A stretch of 64,000 nucleotides of DNA, taken from assembly GCA_965229935.1 (NCBI GenBank), contig CBDDKB010000002.1, positions 2,914,001-2,978,000 of the forward strand, written 5' to 3'. Below the pieces are notes generated by a model. That model searched no databases. It saw only the letters and a list, made by a program, of their open reading frames with translations, and had not been told where the DNA came from. Of this stretch, positions 51,607-60,905 are shown one piece after another. Every line of letters starts with the position of its first letter. Position 1 is the first letter of the stretch. The stretch is from SPJN01 sp965229935 (GTDB lineage Bacteria > Pseudomonadota > Alphaproteobacteria > SPJN01). The translations under genes were made by a program, and so were the position numbers.

Positions 51607-51608
51607 GT

Positions 51609-53033
51609 ATGTCTGAGATTTTGAAACCTGATTTATGTGTCATCGGTGCCGGGTCCGGCGGCCTGTCGGTGGCTGCGGGTGCGGCGCAGATCGGTGCATC
51701 CGTTGTTCTGATCGAAAAGCACAAAATGGGCGGGGATTGCCTGAACTATGGCTGTGTCCCGTCCAAGGCTTTACTGGCCGCAGGCAAGCATGCGCATCAT
51801 ATGGGGACAGGCGCGCCGTTTGGCGTTACCCCAATTGACCCTGAAATAGATTTCGCAAAGGCGATGGATCATGTTCATGAGGTGATTGCAAAAATTGAAC
51901 CCCATGATTCCGTTGAACGGTTTGAGGGGTTGGGTTGCACAGTCATTCAGGACGTTGCCACGTTCATCAGTAAGCGTGAGGTGAGGGCAGGCGCTAAGGT
52001 CATTAGGCCGCGCCGTTTTGTAATCGCAACAGGCTCCCGCCCGGCAATTCCAGACATTCAGGGGCTTGATCAAACCCCTTACATGACGAATGAAACCCTG
52101 TTTGAAAATCGCGAAAGACCTGATCATCTTATCGTGCTGGGTGGCGGCCCGATTGGTCTTGAAATGGCGCAGGCCCATCATCGGCTGGGCAGTCGCGTAA
52201 CAGTGGTGGCCCGATCGACCATTGCCAGTAAGGATGATACGCAACTTGTCGAGATATTGCGTGAGCAGCTGTTGAAGGAGGGGGTTGAGATCGTTGAGCA
52301 TGCCGCGATCCAGTCCTGTGCGAAAACAGCCGATGGCGTTGCTGTGTCTATCGCTGTCGACGGCGCGACGCGGGAGATTGCAGGCTCCCACCTATTGGTG
52401 GCGACAGGCCGCGTTCCGAATATTGAAGATTTGAGTTTGGACGCAGCCGGGATTGACAGCAGTCCCGCTGGCATCACCGTTGATCGGGGTCTAAGAACGT
52501 CGAACAAGCGCGCCTTTGCCATTGGTGACGTGACGGGCGGGCCCTTGTTTACTCATGTCGCAGGTTATCATGCAGGCGTGGTGATACGCAGGGCTTTGTT
52601 CCGTACACCTGCCAAGATTGATCACAGCGCTATCCCTCGCGTGACTTATACAGACCCAGAACTTGCCCAAATCGGTCTGACAGAGGATGAGGCCAAGGCA
52701 CAAAATATCAAGGTCAAGATTGTTGATTGGCCCCTAGCGGACAATGACCGCGCGATGGCAGAACGGCTTGATCACGGCCTTGTTAAAATTATATGTGCGC
52801 CCAACGGGAAAATATTGGGCGCGGGCTTGGTAGGACCCAGCGCGGGTGAGTTGATGGCGCCGCTTATACTGGCAATATCGCAAGGGATGAAGATTGGGGC
52901 GTTTGCATCGTTGATCATTCCCTATCCTACATTAGGTGAGGTGCCAAAACGTGCTGCCGGGTCCTGGTATACGCCCATGCTGTATAGCAATAGGACCAAA
53001 ATGTTGGTGAAGCTTTTATCCAAGCTGGGATGA
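51609..53033 (+). CDS. Flavoprotein disulfide reductase, mercuric reductase/lipoamide dehydrogenase-like
   Basis: 474 residues. FAD-binding GAGSGGLSVAAGA, redox disulfide Cys44-Cys49 in GGDCLNYGCVPSK, NAD-binding GGGPIGLEMA and second FAD motif AIGDVTGG are intact. The C-terminal dimer domain lacks the His of lipoamide dehydrogenase (HPTLSE): it reads YPTLGE with Tyr439. There is no N-terminal HMA domain and no C-terminal CC, so a true MerA is unlikely. The gene family that accompanies TVP38 and DUF547 is widespread; its substrate is unknown. Confidence 0.88.
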   Translation: MSEILKPDLCVIGAGSGGLSVAAGAAQIGASVVLIEKHKMGGDCLNYGCVPSKALLAAGKHAHHMGTGAPFGVTPIDPEIDFAKAMDHVHEVIAKIEPHDSVERFEGLGCTVIQDVATFISKREVRAGAKVIRPRRFVIATGSRPAIPDIQGLDQTPYMTNETLFENRERPDHLIVLGGGPIGLEMAQAHHRLGSRVTVVARSTIASKDDTQLVEILREQLLKEGVEIVEHAAIQSCAKTADGVAVSIAVDGATREIAGSHLLVATGRVPNIEDLSLDAAGIDSSPAGITVDRGLRTSNKRAFAIGDVTGGPLFTHVAGYHAGVVIRRALFRTPAKIDHSAIPRVTYTDPELAQIGLTEDEAKAQNIKVKIVDWPLADNDRAMAERLDHGLVKIICAPNGKILGAGLVGPSAGELMAPLILAISQGMKIGAFASLIIPYPTLGEVPKRAAGSWYTPMLYSNRTKMLVKLLSKLG

Positions 53034-53063
53034 TCCTAGCAGAATGTGATAGGCTGCCGATCA

Positions 53064-54500
53064 ATGGTGGACGATACACAGCATAAAGAAACCCCAGACG
53101 AGGGGCGACGGGGCCTGAACCTGTCCGCCCGCGTGCTATTGTTGACGGTCGGTTTTATCATGCTGGCCGAACTGTTGATCTTTGTGCCGTCGATTTCCCA
53201 ATACCGTATCGCGTGGCTTGAGGATCGCTTGGCCAACGCGCAGATTGCAGCGCTTGCCCTGCTTGCGGCGGATGATGAAATGGTGCCGCCGTCTTTGCGT
53301 GAAGAATTGTTGCGCAATGCTGAGGTGAAGTCCGTTGTACTGCAGCGGAGTGAGGAAAAGCATCTGATCCTGTCAGATGATATGCCGCCCGATCATGGTG
53401 CCTATTATGATTTGGATGACCGTGGCTGGCTGCAATCTATCGGCGATGCGTTGGGGACGATGTTACAGCAGGAAAGCCGCTACATCCGTGTGCGCGGTAT
53501 GGCCCAGTATGAGGCGGGCGGCTTTGTAGAAATTGTCATCGCAGAGGAGCCTTTGTGTGCGGCGCTGATCGGCCACGCAAAAAATATTTTTCTGCTGTCA
53601 CTGGCGATCGCGCTTATAGTTGGTGCGCTGCTATACTTAGCCTTGGCCGGTCTGATTATCACGCCATTGCAGCGCTTAATCAGTGCCATGACAGGCTTTC
53701 GTGCCGCCCCGGAAAGTGATGATCATCTCGTGACGCCTACAGGTCGTGCGGATGAGTTAGGGGCAGCAGAAGATGCGCTAGCTGCTATGCAGGTGGATTT
53801 GCAACATTATCTGAAGTTGCAGGGCAGGCAAGCTGCGTTGGGTCGGGCTGTGCAGAAAATCAATCATGATCTGCGCAATATCTTTACAACGGTTCAACTT
53901 CTATCAGATCGTTTGGCAGATAGTGATGACCCGGCGGTACAACGAGTTGCGCCGCGCTTTGTTGGTGCGGTGGACAGGGCCTTGTCCATGTCGCAATCGG
54001 TGCTGAAATATGGATCAGCAGAAGAAGAGCCGCCGAAATTGAAGCAGCTTAACCTTCATGGCCTAGTCGCGGAGGTCGGGCAGGCTGTATTGGTTTCCGG
54101 CGCTGACGTGGCCGATCATGGAACAATCAAGTTCAACAATAGAGTGCCTAGTGAGTTTACGCTTGTCGCTGACGCTGATCAGTTGTTCCGCGCTCTGATC
54201 AATATTTGCAGGAATGCTGTTCAAGCCTTGGAGGGCGCGGGTCAGTCTGGTGAGGTGACAGTTACGGCAGAGCGTAGCGGCGGTGAAGTTCTTATTGATA
54301 TTCACGACAATGCGGGGGGCGTGCCCGCTGATATCCAAGAACGGTTGTTTGAACCCTTTGCAACATCGTCAAAAACGGATGGCACCGGTCTTGGGCTTGC
54401 TATCGCGCGGGAGCTGGTTGAAGGCCATGGCGGCACATTGATTTTGCATCATAGTGATCAAGATGGATCATGTTTCCGTATTTGCTTGCCAGAAGCCTGA
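53064..54500 (+). CDS. Sensor histidine kinase
   Basis: 478 residues from the ATG at 53064 (a GTG six codons earlier is possible). Two membrane helices (about 20-40 and 175-197) enclose a periplasmic sensor domain of about 130 residues; then HAMP-like linker, H-box KINHDLRNIFTTVQLLSDRL with the phosphorylated His, and an ATPase domain with NICRNAVQAL (N box), DNAGGVP (G1) and GTGLGLAIAREL (G2). No response regulator gene is adjacent, so the kinase is an orphan. 30 bp after the flavoprotein gene. Confidence 0.92.
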   Translation: MVDDTQHKETPDEGRRGLNLSARVLLLTVGFIMLAELLIFVPSISQYRIAWLEDRLANAQIAALALLAADDEMVPPSLREELLRNAEVKSVVLQRSEEKHLILSDDMPPDHGAYYDLDDRGWLQSIGDALGTMLQQESRYIRVRGMAQYEAGGFVEIVIAEEPLCAALIGHAKNIFLLSLAIALIVGALLYLALAGLIITPLQRLISAMTGFRAAPESDDHLVTPTGRADELGAAEDALAAMQVDLQHYLKLQGRQAALGRAVQKINHDLRNIFTTVQLLSDRLADSDDPAVQRVAPRFVGAVDRALSMSQSVLKYGSAEEEPPKLKQLNLHGLVAEVGQAVLVSGADVADHGTIKFNNRVPSEFTLVADADQLFRALINICRNAVQALEGAGQSGEVTVTAERSGGEVLIDIHDNAGGVPADIQERLFEPFATSSKTDGTGLGLAIARELVEGHGGTLILHHSDQDGSCFRICLPEA

Positions 54501-54527
54501 AAAGACTAATGAAGCTGGGGGTCACCA

Positions 54528-55307
54528 ATGGCGTGGGATGCTGATCAATATTTGAAGTTTGAAGATCACCGGACACGGCCGGCCCGAGACCTGCTGAATG
54601 CCCTGCCGCCCATTGCGCCTGAACGCATTGTTGATTTGGGTTGCGGGACGGGTACTTCGACAGCGTTATTACGGGTGGCTTTTCCCGACGCCGCTTTGTC
54701 TGGTGTTGATAATTCACCCGAAATGTTGGCGAAGGCTGCTGACATGAACCTGCCCGATGTTGCGTGGCAGGAAGCGGACGCTGCACTATGGGCAGAAGAA
54801 GTGGGTGATGCGCCCTATGATTTGATTTTCTCCAATGCATTGATTCATTGGCTGGGTGGGCATGAAATTTTGTTTCCACAACTCATGTCTCGCTTGGCAT
54901 CGGGCGGTCTTTTGGCTGTTCAGATGCCGCGCAATTTTGATGAGCCTAGCCACAGTCTTGTTGTCGATTGCTTGGGGGATATGGGGCTTAACCGTCTGAT
55001 TCCGCCCACATGGGTGCAGGGGCCGGTTGGGACACCAGCGCAATATGATCATTGGCTGCGCCCCTACAGCCTGTCACGGTCTATATGGACAAGCACCTAT
55101 TATCATCGGTTGGAGGGTGATGCCCCGGTATTGAATTGGATCAAGGGCGCAGCCTTGCGGCCTATATTAAGTGCAATGGAGAAGGCGCAGGCAAAGGAAT
55201 TTGAGGCGCGGCTGACGCGACTGTTGGCCCAAGCCTACCCACCGATGGAAGATGGGGCAGTACTGTTTCCCTTCACACGCCTATTTGTCATTGCTGAAAA
55301 AGCGTGA
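54528..55307 (+). CDS. tam: Trans-aconitate 2-methyltransferase-like SAM methyltransferase
   Basis: 259 residues. SAM-binding motif I VDLGCGTGTSTALL; start WDADQYLKFEDHRTRPARDL and later FSNALIHWLGGHEILFPQL and VQMPRNFDEPSH are the Tam pattern. It methylates trans-aconitate, a side product that inhibits aconitase. 27 bp after the histidine kinase; convergent with ggt. Confidence 0.92.
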   Translation: MAWDADQYLKFEDHRTRPARDLLNALPPIAPERIVDLGCGTGTSTALLRVAFPDAALSGVDNSPEMLAKAADMNLPDVAWQEADAALWAEEVGDAPYDLIFSNALIHWLGGHEILFPQLMSRLASGGLLAVQMPRNFDEPSHSLVVDCLGDMGLNRLIPPTWVQGPVGTPAQYDHWLRPYSLSRSIWTSTYYHRLEGDAPVLNWIKGAALRPILSAMEKAQAKEFEARLTRLLAQAYPPMEDGAVLFPFTRLFVIAEKA

Positions 55308-55315
55308 GGTGGCCT

Positions 55316-57103
55316 TTAGTCACCTAAAGCAACACCTTCGCGTCTGGGGTCTGCGCCGCCGTAAAGGGTGCTGCCATCATAGGTGATAGCGTGAAGGCCG
55401 CTTGTCAGTTCAGGCATGCTTATGATGTGCCCCATTGCTTTTAACTCATCACTTAAAAGTTCAAGGGGTGTGTCTTTCTCAAGCTCTGTCGTGCCATTGC
55501 GATTGACGTGATGGGGCAGGTTCAGCGCTGTTTGGGCATCAAGGCCCCAATCAAGCAATCCGACAAGCGCTTGCGCGACATAGGCAATGATGCGGCTACC
55601 CCCGGGCGAGCCGACGGCGGCATAAAACGTGCCGTCCTCGTTAAAGACAAGCATGGGCGACATAGAAGACCGGGGCCGTTTGCCCCCATCGACGCGATTG
55701 GCAACAGGCAGGCCGTCTTTTTCCGGGATGAAGGAAAAATCGGTCAGCTCATTATTCAGGAAAAAGCCGCCCGCCATAATATGCGCGCCGAAAGGCCCTT
55801 CAATACTGGCGGTCATGGAAACCGTTTGCCCCCACTTGTCCCGTACTGACAAATGCGTGGTGGAGGGGACTTCCAGACTTTCATCCGGCGCATAGGCAAG
55901 CGGCTGGTTGGTTGGGGGCAGACCCGGCGCTGCTTCTTGTTGGACGACTTGGTTCGGATTAATCAGTGCGGACCTGTTCGCAAGATAGGTCGGGTCCAAC
56001 ATGCCATAGACGGGGACGTCGACAAAATCCGGGTCGCCCACATACATATTGCGGTCAGCATAGGCAAGGCGGCTTGCCTCCGATACCAAGTGGACCGCCT
56101 TTGTTGAGCCTGGAGCAACCTGCGCCATATCAAATGGTTCGAGCAGGCCCAAGATCTGCAGCACGGTGACGCCGCCGGATGTGGGGGGTGGCATACCGCA
56201 AAGTCGCCAGGTGCGATAGGCGGTGCATAGGGGTGTGCGCTCAACCGCTTGATAGGTCACAAAATCAGCGACGGTCATATCGCCGGGGGCGCCAACGGCA
56301 TTGTTGATTGTGTCCACCATTTCGCGGGCAAGCTTGCCACGATAAAACCCGTCACGGCCTTTTTCGGCAATAAGCTCAAGCGTATCGGCATAGTCGAGAT
56401 TAAGCAGATATTCGCCCTGCCGGATGGGTAACCCATCTGACCGATACAGATAGTCCTTTGCGACCGGCATTTCTTTTAAGATCGGGTCGCGCAAAGCGGC
56501 CTTGTAAAGCCTTGGGCTAATAATGAAGCCATTTTTTGCCAGATCAATCGCCGGGGCAAACAGGCTTGCCCAATCAAGCCTGCCATGTTTTTCATGCGAT
56601 AAGGCCATCATCGCGATCATGCCGGGCACGCCGACCGACCTGCCGCCGACCACGGCTTCGCCAAAGTCCATTCGTTGTCCATCTACCAAAAAACGGTCAG
56701 GCTGTGCAGCGCGCGGAGCCTTTTCCCGGCCATCATAGGCGTGAATGCCCCCAGATAATTCATCATGAACCATCATAAAGCCGCCGCCACCTATTCCGCT
56801 TGATTGCGGTTCAACAAGCGTCAGGACCAGTTCTGCAGCGATTGCAGCATCAACGGCAGAGCCGCCCTCGCGCAATATTTTCAGCGCCGCCCGTGTGGCA
56901 TAGGGATTGGCGGTTGATGCCATGTGGGTAGAGGCGGCAACGGCCCCCTCCCGTGTTTGGTTGGCGAACCATTGGCGCGGGTCTTCTTCCTTTTCCGGTG
57001 GTTTCGGGAAAAAAGCAATGATCGCGCCTGCCAAAGCCACGACGCCGATCAATCCAAAAAAGGCAAGCATTCTGTTAGACATGATGGCACTATGCCTTTT
57101 CAT
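55316..57103 (-). CDS. ggt: Gamma-glutamyltransferase
   Basis: 595 residues. N-terminal hydrophobic segment (about 13-31), a signal anchor or signal peptide. The self-cleavage/catalytic Thr is Thr415 in VPSTTHLSVRDKWG; substrate loops MASTANPYATRAAL, SSGIGGGGFMMVH and GSPGGSRI are intact. It cleaves glutathione and other gamma-glutamyl compounds in the periplasm and allows use of their amino acids. The ATG eight codons later (57082) is another possible start. Confidence 0.95.
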   Translation of the reverse strand: MKRHSAIMSNRMLAFFGLIGVVALAGAIIAFFPKPPEKEEDPRQWFANQTREGAVAASTHMASTANPYATRAALKILREGGSAVDAAIAAELVLTLVEPQSSGIGGGGFMMVHDELSGGIHAYDGREKAPRAAQPDRFLVDGQRMDFGEAVVGGRSVGVPGMIAMMALSHEKHGRLDWASLFAPAIDLAKNGFIISPRLYKAALRDPILKEMPVAKDYLYRSDGLPIRQGEYLLNLDYADTLELIAEKGRDGFYRGKLAREMVDTINNAVGAPGDMTVADFVTYQAVERTPLCTAYRTWRLCGMPPPTSGGVTVLQILGLLEPFDMAQVAPGSTKAVHLVSEASRLAYADRNMYVGDPDFVDVPVYGMLDPTYLANRSALINPNQVVQQEAAPGLPPTNQPLAYAPDESLEVPSTTHLSVRDKWGQTVSMTASIEGPFGAHIMAGGFFLNNELTDFSFIPEKDGLPVANRVDGGKRPRSSMSPMLVFNEDGTFYAAVGSPGGSRIIAYVAQALVGLLDWGLDAQTALNLPHHVNRNGTTELEKDTPLELLSDELKAMGHIISMPELTSGLHAITYDGSTLYGGADPRREGVALGD

Positions 57104-57138
57104 GCCGATCAGGAAAAGCCGGAAAGGAAGAAAATCGC

Positions 57139-58179
57139 ATGACGGTTAAAACGGGGCCTCGCAATCTGTTGACGGATGTTGACGGGATCAGTGTCGGTAA
57201 TGCCGAAGATTTAAGTGTGCGGACAGGTGTAACGGTCGTCCTGCCTGATCAGGCCGCGATTGCAGGCGTTGATACGCGAGGTGGCGGCCCCGGCACGCGC
57301 GAGACAGATGCGCTTGATCCTGCCTGTTTGGTCGATGCGGTTGATGCCATCGTCCTCTCAGGCGGGTCAGTTTATGGGCTTGCCGCCGCGGATGGCGTTG
57401 TGAGCCATTTGGGGGCACAGGGGCGCGGCTATAGGCTCGGTGCTGCTGAGATGGCGTGCCCTGTCGTACCATCAGCCATTCTGTTCGATCTGATGAATGG
57501 CGGTGACAAAAATTGGGGGGAAGAGCCGCCCTATCGCGCCCTAGGCAAGGCTGCCTGTCAGGCTGTCGGTCAAGACTTTGCGCTGGGCAATGCCGGCGCG
57601 GGGATGGGGGCGATTGCCGGGCAGGTGAAGGGGGGACTTGGCTCCGCCTCTATCGTGACAGAGGATGGCTTGCAGGTTGCTGCGTTGATAGCGGTAAACC
57701 CTTTCGGGTCCACATTAATGCCAGGAACAGATTGTTTCTGGGCTTGGCCCTTTGAGATTGACGGTGAATTTGGCGGGCGACGCCCTGACGGGGGGGGCGG
57801 TGCCATAGGCTGGCCCGCTGATACAAAGGCAGGGCCAGAATTTGATGCAGGAATGTCAGCGTTGCAGGCCGCAGCGGCTAATCCAGCAGCAAACACAACG
57901 ATTGGTGTGGTGGCAACGAACGCCACCTTGACACCGGGCGAGGCCAAGCGGTTCGCGATAATGGCCCAAGACGGTTTGGCCCGTTCGATTAGGCCTGTGC
58001 ATACGCCTGTAGATGGCGATACGTTGTTTTCGCTTGCTACCAGCAAAGTGCCTTTGGCTGACCCGCGCCCCTTCCACCTTGCCCGTTTAGGGGCGCTGGC
58101 TGCAGACTGCGTTGCCCGCGCCGTCGCGCGCGGTGTCTATGAGGCGGCGGAGATTGGCGAGATTGCCGCCTATCAATGA
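57139..58179 (+). CDS. P1-family (NylC/DmpA-like) N-terminal nucleophile hydrolase
   Basis: 346 residues. The fold shows in DVDGISVGNAEDLSVRTGVT, GGGPGTRETDALDP and LSGGSVYGLAAADGV. The likely autoprocessing site is Asn252-Thr253 in AANTTIGVVATNA, matching the Asn-Thr site of nylon-oligomer hydrolase NylC in this family; Thr253 would be the nucleophile. Homologues split aminopeptide or amide bonds. Divergent from ggt, 35 bp apart. Substrate unknown. Confidence 0.87.
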   Translation: MTVKTGPRNLLTDVDGISVGNAEDLSVRTGVTVVLPDQAAIAGVDTRGGGPGTRETDALDPACLVDAVDAIVLSGGSVYGLAAADGVVSHLGAQGRGYRLGAAEMACPVVPSAILFDLMNGGDKNWGEEPPYRALGKAACQAVGQDFALGNAGAGMGAIAGQVKGGLGSASIVTEDGLQVAALIAVNPFGSTLMPGTDCFWAWPFEIDGEFGGRRPDGGGGAIGWPADTKAGPEFDAGMSALQAAAANPAANTTIGVVATNATLTPGEAKRFAIMAQDGLARSIRPVHTPVDGDTLFSLATSKVPLADPRPFHLARLGALAADCVARAVARGVYEAAEIGEIAAYQ

Positions 58180-58385
58180 AATCGCCCTTAGGTTGTGCGC
58201 GTATACTTAACGCTGCGTCATGTGCGACAATGCTACAACAAATTTTGCCCCATTAAGGCTGTTTGTCGCGTTCGCGTTGGCGAATTCTTGTGCAATTGTG
58301 CCGATAATTGGCGAGGATTCATTAATGCCATCCGAAAATTGTTTCGGAATAATGACAAAACAGCAGATTGGATGGGGATAATTCA
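58180..58385 (+). promoter_or_regulatory. Upstream region of the second TonB receptor gene with an inverted repeat
   Basis: 206-bp gap. It contains the perfect repeat TCCGAAA-ATTG-TTTCGGA at 58331-58348, 38 bp before the start codon. It may be an operator or a leader hairpin. A GGGATAA ribosome site precedes the gene. No clear -35/-10 pair was found. Confidence 0.5.
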
Positions 58386-60827
58386 ATGAGCACTGAACAC
58401 AAAAATCTTTGGCACCGTCATCTTATGATGGGGACTGTGCTGGCTGCTGGGCTTGCTGTTGCAATGCCCGCCAATGCACAGGATGCAGATGTTGATGTTG
58501 ACGTAACCGCAGAAACTGAAGCTCCCGCACGATCAGGTCCTAAGTTGGATGAAATCGTTGTGACCGCGCAAAAACGTGCAGAAGATGTACAGGACGTTCC
58601 CCTGTCGGTCAGTGCCATCGGTGGTGAAGCGCTGAAAGAAAAGAATATCGCCAATCTTGAGCAGGTTGCCGACAATGTGCCGAACCTGCATATCGAGGCG
58701 GCGCCGACATTCAACTATATTTATATGCGCGGTATCGGCTCTGGATACAATCGTGGCTTTGAACAGTCAGTGGCGACGATTATTGACGAAGTTTTCTATG
58801 GCCGCCCCAGCTATCTTTCAAACGGTATGTTGGACCTTTATGCCATTGAAGTGCTGCGTGGCCCGCAAGGGACTTTGTTCGGCAAAAACTCAGCCGCTGG
58901 CGTTGTGCATATGCGCACGGTCGACCCCGAACCCGAATTCGCCTTTGATGGTGATGTGATGTACGGGCAGGACAATCATTATCGTATCCGTACAGCATTT
59001 CAGGGCCCGTTGATTACAGATGACCTGTCATTCCGCGTTGCCTTGCTGCGCGAAGAGCGTGACGGCCTGACATTCAACACAACGTTGGGCAAGGACGAAG
59101 AAAACGTCGATAATGTCAGTGCCCGTTTGAAGCTGTTGTGGGAGCCGACTTCAACATTGTCGATCAAGCTTTCTGCGACAGGCAATACGGTCAATCAGGG
59201 CGGTAGCGGTCAGCAATTGCTGAAAATCCTACCGCGCCATCGCGCTGCGATGGAAGTTTTTGACGATCAAGTCAATGACAGCTTTACCGATGATCGCAGC
59301 CACACTGATATTCCGGGTTTTGTTGATCGTGATACATGGGACACCACCATGACCGTCAACTGGGATATTGGCGAATACACACTGACAAATGTCTTGAACT
59401 ATGCCGAGATGGATGAAGACGTCGGCTATGATGCTGACTTCTCTCCCATTAAGTTCTTGCGCCTCGACAATAACGAAAATTATGATCAAATCAGTCAGGA
59501 GCTACGTTTGACATCGCCACCCGGCACTTTGGAATTCGTGACAGGCCTTTATTATTACGCCAACCATCTCGTCGCGACATTTGATTTGACCGATTTCCTG
59601 ACCTTGGTTGAAATCGGTAACGTGACCGGTCAGGTTGACCAGCAATATGACAATGAATTGTTGGGCACACAGGCTGCGTTGCAGATCCAGTTGCGCCAAA
59701 CGCTTGATGGTGGTGCCCCGGTTGAAACATCAACAACAGTGTTTGATCAGGAATCAGAATCATTTGCGATTTTCGGTCAAGGCACTTGGCACATCACCGA
59801 TGATCTGGGCCTGACGCTTGGTTTGCGTGGTACGATGGAAACAAAAGACCTTGTTTACGATCATCGTCTGTTCAACCACCTGACAGGTGGCGAGGGTGAA
59901 GTTAGCCCCACCAACCCCTTGGGTGCCAATGCATTCCCTGTTATTCAATCCGGCAATGTGCAATTTGCCACCACGCGTACTCGTAAGGAATATGACGTCA
60001 GCCCCAAGGCATCATTGGCCTATCAGTGGAATGACGAGATTATGACCTATCTGACCTATGCGGTCGGCTTTAAGTCAGGCGGCTTTAATGCGCAGGCATT
60101 GAATGAAAGCCAGATTGAATATGAGTCAGAGAACTCAGCCGTTTATGAGGCGGGTATTAAATCTGAACTGTTCTATGGCGCGATGCGTTTGAATGTCTCT
60201 GTCTTCTTGTCTGATTATCAGGACCTGCAAACAACCGCCTTTGATGGTGTGACTTTTGTGGTGACCAATGCGGCAAGCGCTACCATTCAGGGGATTGAGG
60301 TTGATGGCGCGTTCCTGCCCATGGAAAACCTGATGATCACATTTTCAGGCTCGTTCACTGACGCAACATTCGATTCATTCCCCACCGGCCCGTGCCCGGC
60401 TGAGGACAATGCGCAATTCCCGAACTTCCTGATTGGCTTTTTGCAATCACCGCCCCCTTGTGACCTTGCGGGCGAGCGTTTGGTCAATGTGCCTGAAGTG
60501 ACATTGAACATGGATGCTGCCTATGATTTCGAGTTTGGCAATTCAGGCATCAATCTGCACTTGGGTGCCGGCGTCAATTATCAAACAGAACAGTTTATGG
60601 CACTGGATCATGACCAGTTTGATATTCGGCCGGAAACAGTGCTGTTCAGCGCCCGCATCGGCTTGCGCCAGTCAGAAGGTGCTTGGCAGGTTATGATCCA
60701 TGGCACAAACCTGACCGATGTCGAGGAAATCTATACAACTGCTGACGTGCCGACATTTGTCGGTTCGCACTTTGGTACGCCGTTCCCCGAACGTCGTATT
60801 TCGGGTGAGCTGCGCGTGCAGTTCTAA
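58386..60827 (+). CDS. TonB-dependent outer-membrane receptor (second paralogue)
   Basis: 813 residues from the ATG at 58386. Signal peptide to about residue 31 (AMPANAQ), an acidic linker, then the TonB box/plug start LDEIVVTAQKRAE (54-66). Plug pattern YMRGIGSGYNRGFEQSV and VLRGPQGTLFGKNSAAG parallel the receptor at 12173; the barrel ends RISGELRVQF. The extracellular region near the C-terminus has a Cys pair (GPCPAEDN ... PPPCDLAG) as in the first receptor (GPCIAQSI ... PKCDLSG). Ligand unknown; alone with its own terminator. Confidence 0.92.
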   Translation: MSTEHKNLWHRHLMMGTVLAAGLAVAMPANAQDADVDVDVTAETEAPARSGPKLDEIVVTAQKRAEDVQDVPLSVSAIGGEALKEKNIANLEQVADNVPNLHIEAAPTFNYIYMRGIGSGYNRGFEQSVATIIDEVFYGRPSYLSNGMLDLYAIEVLRGPQGTLFGKNSAAGVVHMRTVDPEPEFAFDGDVMYGQDNHYRIRTAFQGPLITDDLSFRVALLREERDGLTFNTTLGKDEENVDNVSARLKLLWEPTSTLSIKLSATGNTVNQGGSGQQLLKILPRHRAAMEVFDDQVNDSFTDDRSHTDIPGFVDRDTWDTTMTVNWDIGEYTLTNVLNYAEMDEDVGYDADFSPIKFLRLDNNENYDQISQELRLTSPPGTLEFVTGLYYYANHLVATFDLTDFLTLVEIGNVTGQVDQQYDNELLGTQAALQIQLRQTLDGGAPVETSTTVFDQESESFAIFGQGTWHITDDLGLTLGLRGTMETKDLVYDHRLFNHLTGGEGEVSPTNPLGANAFPVIQSGNVQFATTRTRKEYDVSPKASLAYQWNDEIMTYLTYAVGFKSGGFNAQALNESQIEYESENSAVYEAGIKSELFYGAMRLNVSVFLSDYQDLQTTAFDGVTFVVTNAASATIQGIEVDGAFLPMENLMITFSGSFTDATFDSFPTGPCPAEDNAQFPNFLIGFLQSPPPCDLAGERLVNVPEVTLNMDAAYDFEFGNSGINLHLGAGVNYQTEQFMALDHDQFDIRPETVLFSARIGLRQSEGAWQVMIHGTNLTDVEEIYTTADVPTFVGSHFGTPFPERRISGELRVQF

Positions 60828-60841
60828 TCGCGCGTGTCAGG

Positions 60842-60878
60842 CAAAAAAAGAAGGCCCCGCAATGTCGGGGCCTTTTTT
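60842..60878. terminator. Bidirectional terminator after the second TonB receptor gene
   Basis: AAAAAAAGAAGGCCCCG ... CGGGGCCTTTTTT: a GC-rich stem AGGCCCCG/CGGGGCCT with A-run before and T-run after. It can end transcripts from both sides and marks the border of the phage-like region. Confidence 0.9.
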
Positions 60879-60905
60879 GTATCTGAACAGAATAACAAAA
60901 CCTGA

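Noticed and set aside
51609..53033. Naming the flavoprotein mercuric reductase or lipoamide dehydrogenase
   Set aside because: It lacks the HMA domain and terminal Cys pair of MerA and the C-terminal catalytic His of lipoamide dehydrogenase.
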